Made by a program: the position numbers and the translations under genes
Notes under the pieces: generated by a model
What the model saw: the letters and a program-made list of their open reading frames with translations, nothing else
Told to the model about the DNA's origin: nothing
Database searches by the model: none
Origin: an uncultured Collinsella sp.
GTDB taxonomy: Bacteria; Actinomycetota; Coriobacteriia; Coriobacteriales; Coriobacteriaceae
Assembly: GCA_902493535.1 (NCBI GenBank)
Contig: CABUQG010000029.1
Coordinates: 1 to 15,415 of the forward strand
DNA: 15,415 nucleotides
Direction of reading: 5' to 3'
Shown: one piece after another, positions 12,852-15,415 of the stretch
Layout of the letters: each line of letters starts with the position of its first letter
How positions within the stretch are numbered: position 1 is the first letter of the stretch

Positions 12852-13598
12852 CTAGAACAGGAAGCCGATGGCGATGAGGGCGATGCTGACGATGAGCACG
12901 GCGATGTCCAGGCCCTTGATGGGGTAGCGCTTGTACGAGCTGGCGCGCGTACGCAGATAGAAGCCGCGCTGTTCTGCCGCCAAGGCTGTGGCATCGGTCT
13001 TGCCCACGCTCGAGATGAGCAGTGGCACACACAGTGGCAGCATGAGCTTAAGCTTCTTGATGGGGTTCTTGGTGTCGTATTCGACGCCGCGTGCGGTCTG
13101 CGCCTCCATGATGGCGTTCATCTCCTGACCAAACACCGGCACAAAGCGCAGCGCCGTGGTAAAGGTGAAGGCATAGCGATACGGCACGTGCAGCACCTCG
13201 ACGCAGGCGTTGGCAAGGTCGTTGAGCTTGGTCACCATGAGCATGAGGATGAGCGGTAACGCCACACCCAGCAGGCGCAGACAGGCCTTCGATCCTGTGA
13301 TGAGACCCGTGTCGGTGATAAAGCCCCACACCACGTTGCCATCGCGCATAAAGGCCAGCTGGAGCACCAGCATGATAAGCGCGAGCGGAATCAGCAACTT
13401 GAGCAGCGAGAACAGACGGTCGACGACGCCGGCATAGGCACCCAGCGCAAGGGTGAGTGCCAAAAAGCCCAGCAGCGCCACATAGGTGTCGGACAAGAAG
13501 ATGCCGACGATGATGGCGGCGGCGAGGCCCAGTTTGACGACGGGATTCAGGCGATGCAGCAGCGTATCGCCCGGCATGTAGTCGATGACGTTAACCAC
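12852..13598 (-). CDS. ecfT: ECF transporter transmembrane component EcfT
   Basis: A 248-residue membrane scaffold that couples the EcfA ATPases to a substrate-binding S protein in an energy-coupling-factor importer. It starts with VNVIDYMPGDTLLHRLNPVVKL, typical of the family. Hydrophobic segments lie at about 23-56, 62-83, 104-122 and 230-247. The two coupling-helix motifs are AQTARG (166-171) and AAEQRG (207-212), which dock into the ATPases. I prefer the GTG at 13598: it overlaps the end of ecfA by 8 nt (GTGGTTAA), follows AAGGAG at 10 nt, and gives the family's usual N-terminus. An in-frame ATG at 13631 (GAGG at 6 nt) would add 11 residues. It is translationally coupled to the fused ATPase gene. 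Confidence 0.9.
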   Translation of the reverse strand: MVNVIDYMPGDTLLHRLNPVVKLGLAAAIIVGIFLSDTYVALLGFLALTLALGAYAGVVDRLFSLLKLLIPLALIMLVLQLAFMRDGNVVWGFITDTGLITGSKACLRLLGVALPLILMLMVTKLNDLANACVEVLHVPYRYAFTFTTALRFVPVFGQEMNAIMEAQTARGVEYDTKNPIKKLKLMLPLCVPLLISSVGKTDATALAAEQRGFYLRTRASSYKRYPIKGLDIAVLIVSIALIAIGFLF

Positions 13599-15342
13599 GG
13601 TGGACCATCTCCTTGGCAATTCGAACGACATCGGTGACCTCGCTCACCTGCGCAAAAGCGGGCGAGACGGAAGATGCCAGACGGCGCGAGAGTTCAATAA
13701 CCTGGGGAGGCTCCACGTAGGCACGCCGCATGAGATCGATGTTCGAGAATAGCTCGTGCGTGCGGCCGCGGTCGAGGATGCAGCCGTCGGCCATTACGAC
13801 AATGCGCTCGGCAAAGTCGGAGACGACTTCCATGTCGTGGCAGACCATGATTACGGCGCAGCCGCGCTCGGCCATGGTACGCACGGTTTCCATGACGGTC
13901 ATGCACTCGCGGTAGTCAAGGCCGCTCGTGGGCTCGTCGAGCACGACGATTTTGGGCTCTACGACCACGACGGAGGCGAGTGCCACCATCTGGCGCTGGC
14001 CGCGCGACAGCGAGAAGGGCGCCTCGTCGGCAGGCAGGCCAAAGCGGTCGATGACGAGTTGAGCACGACGCAGAGCCTCGGTGCGGTCGATGCCGGCAAG
14101 CTCCAGGCCAAAGGCGACCTCGTCGAGCACGGTGTCCTTGCAGATCTGGCGGTCGGGGTTTTGGAAGAGGGTCGCGACCTCGCGGGCGATACGGCTCGTG
14201 GGGACCGCGGCAGTATCCAGGCCCGTAACGCGCACGCTGCCCGAGGCGGGCTTAAGCAGGCCCGTGAGCAGCTTGGTGAGCGTGGTCTTGCCGGCACCGT
14301 TCTGGCCGACGATGCCCACGAGCTCGCCAGGATAGAGCGTCAGGCTAAGGTCGTGTACGGCGGCGCCGCCATTGGGATAGGCAAACTCAACATGGTCGAA
14401 GGTGAGCACGGGTTCGGCGTCCTTGGCATGAGGACGCAACGACGGTGCATGCGGGGAACCGGTGGGCGCCTGGGCTTCGATGGCTGCGTGTGCGGGGTCG
14501 ACGATGCCCGAAATCAGGCGTTCGGCCTCATCGACATCCAAGCAAGGGGTACCGCTTACCAGACCATCGGCCTCGAGGCTATTGAAGATACGCGTGACGC
14601 GAGGGCAGTCGACGCCGATGGCACGGAGCTCGTCGGTATGTGCGAAGACCTCGTGTGGCTCGCCCTGCAGCGCGATTTCGCCGTGGTTGAGCACGAGCAC
14701 GCGGTTGCAGTACTCCGAGAGCAGGGCGACCTTTTGCTCAACGACGACGATGGTGATTCCAAGTGCGCGGTTTGCCTCACGCAGCGTCTCGAAGACCAAC
14801 GTGGAGCTGGCGGGGTCGAGTGCCGCGGTGGGCTCGTCGAGAACCAAGACGCGCGGGCGCATGGCGAGGATGGCGGCGATGGCTACCTTTTGCTTCTGTC
14901 CGCCCGAGAGGGTTGCGATCTCGCGGTCGCGCAGGTCGCTGATGCCGACGGTCTCGAGCGTTTCGCTCACGCGCTGCTCGATCTGGTCGTGGGGAACGCC
15001 AAAGTTCTCGAGGCCAAAGAGCATCTCGTCCTCGACGACCGAAGCGACCATCTGCGTGTCGATATCCTGCAGCACACTGCCGACGATTTGCGACACGTCG
15101 GTGAGCGAGACTTCGCAGGTGTCGTGGCCGTCGACCATGACGGACCCAAAGAACGTGCCGGTGTAGTGGTGGGGCACGGCGCCCGACAGACAGGCGGCAA
15201 GCGTGGACTTGCCGGCGCCCGAGGGCCCGATGATGCCGATGAAATCTCCCTTGTTCACGCTGAGCGAGATGTGGCTGAGCGCCTGCTCGGTCTGCGTGCC
15301 ATAGGAGAACGAGACATCGTCGACGTTGATGATCGTTTCCAT
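13591..15342 (-). CDS. Fused ECF ATPase (EcfA1-EcfA2 in one chain)
   Basis: A 583-residue protein with two ABC ATPase domains that powers an ECF vitamin or metal importer. Domain 1 has Walker A GPSGAGKS (39-46), Q-loop VLQDIDTQ, signature LSGGQ (145-149), Walker B VLVLDEP (E170) and VVVEQKV where the switch His normally lies (Q203). A variable linker spans about 255-310. Domain 2 has Walker A GQNGAGKT (346-353), Q-loop LFQNPDRQ, signature LSRGQ (445-449), Walker B IVVLDEP (E470) and switch His H502 in MVCHDME. ATG 15342 has AAAGG 5 nt upstream. The gene is followed by ecfT. The S component is not in the window, so the substrate is unknown. Confidence 0.93.
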   Translation of the reverse strand: METIINVDDVSFSYGTQTEQALSHISLSVNKGDFIGIIGPSGAGKSTLAACLSGAVPHHYTGTFFGSVMVDGHDTCEVSLTDVSQIVGSVLQDIDTQMVASVVEDEMLFGLENFGVPHDQIEQRVSETLETVGISDLRDREIATLSGGQKQKVAIAAILAMRPRVLVLDEPTAALDPASSTLVFETLREANRALGITIVVVEQKVALLSEYCNRVLVLNHGEIALQGEPHEVFAHTDELRAIGVDCPRVTRIFNSLEADGLVSGTPCLDVDEAERLISGIVDPAHAAIEAQAPTGSPHAPSLRPHAKDAEPVLTFDHVEFAYPNGGAAVHDLSLTLYPGELVGIVGQNGAGKTTLTKLLTGLLKPASGSVRVTGLDTAAVPTSRIAREVATLFQNPDRQICKDTVLDEVAFGLELAGIDRTEALRRAQLVIDRFGLPADEAPFSLSRGQRQMVALASVVVVEPKIVVLDEPTSGLDYRECMTVMETVRTMAERGCAVIMVCHDMEVVSDFAERIVVMADGCILDRGRTHELFSNIDLMRRAYVEPPQVIELSRRLASSVSPAFAQVSEVTDVVRIAKEMVHRG

Positions 15343-15415
15343 GGATACCTTTCATAGTCATTGGGTGTTCCTATAGTTTTGTCAACCGTCGGGGCTACTC
15401 CCGGTAGGGCACCCG
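15343..15415 (-). other. Leader or gene junction upstream of the ECF ATPase gene
   Basis: On the minus strand TTGACA is present near 15380 but no -10 lies at normal spacing. A small CTAC/GTAG hairpin lies just upstream of it. Two reading frames end here with stops, either of which could be the tail of an upstream gene, for example an ECF S component. The window is too short to decide. Confidence 0.25.

Noticed and set aside
13756..15357. A + strand frame of over 500 codons opposite the fused ECF ATPase
   Set aside because: It is antisense to a clear two-domain ABC protein, has no ribosome-binding site and shows no recognisable domain.

Overview
The window looks like chromosome from a high-GC Gram-positive gut actinobacterium of the Coriobacteriia, most likely Collinsella or a close relative. 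This is an inference, not a database match. It rests on strong G/C third-position bias, -10 boxes of the TAGAAT/TATGAT type, an acetyl-branch DAP pathway with a clostridial-style LysA, a D-aspartate ligase/racemase pair, and a fused two-domain ECF ATPase. I see no insertion sequence, phage gene, CRISPR array, tRNA or rRNA.

Region 1 (1-5502) is lysine/diaminopimelate synthesis. After the last codons of an unidentified + strand gene comes a minus-strand operon, read from 3936 down to 135: a LysA-DapA fusion protein, DapB (TTG start overlapping the dapA stop) and DapH (tetrahydrodipicolinate N-acetyltransferase). The leader at 4164-4008 is a clear lysine riboswitch (L box), placed just after a candidate promoter. 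Divergently, an M20D amidohydrolase at 4315-5502 fits the N-acetyl-DAP deacetylase step. The aminotransferase and epimerase steps are not in the window.

Region 2 (5505-8395) is a + strand run of a small membrane protein, a membrane-anchored FxLYD-domain protein whose ribosome-binding site is buried in a 14-bp perfect stem, an HTH-like protein of a family found beside kinases, and a Hanks-type Ser/Thr kinase with three C-terminal membrane segments. The kinase mRNA may be leaderless. A bidirectional terminator closes the run.

Region 3 (8406-10406, minus strand) holds a secreted coiled-coil protein with a C-terminal lysozyme-like domain and a MOSC-domain protein. The hydrolase promoter has two 15-bp dyads spaced 22 bp apart just upstream, as expected for an activator.

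Region 4 (10553-12823, + strand) is a peptidoglycan cross-bridge pair: an ATP-grasp D-aspartate-ligase-like enzyme followed by an aspartate/glutamate-family racemase. They are separated by a strong GC hairpin and a second promoter-like box, and followed by two terminators.

Region 5 (12852-15342, minus strand) is the energy-coupling module of an ECF vitamin/metal transporter: a fused EcfA1-EcfA2 ATPase and EcfT. The substrate-binding S component is not in the window.

The shared theme is the cell wall: DAP/lysine supply, a kinase locus, a wall hydrolase and D-Asp cross-bridge enzymes. The least ordinary features are the LysA-DapA fusion with an internal ribosome-binding site, the riboswitch expression platform, the SD-burying hairpin at 5933-5986, the dyad array at 9601-9648, and the ECF ATPase whose two degenerate motifs fall in the same composite site.
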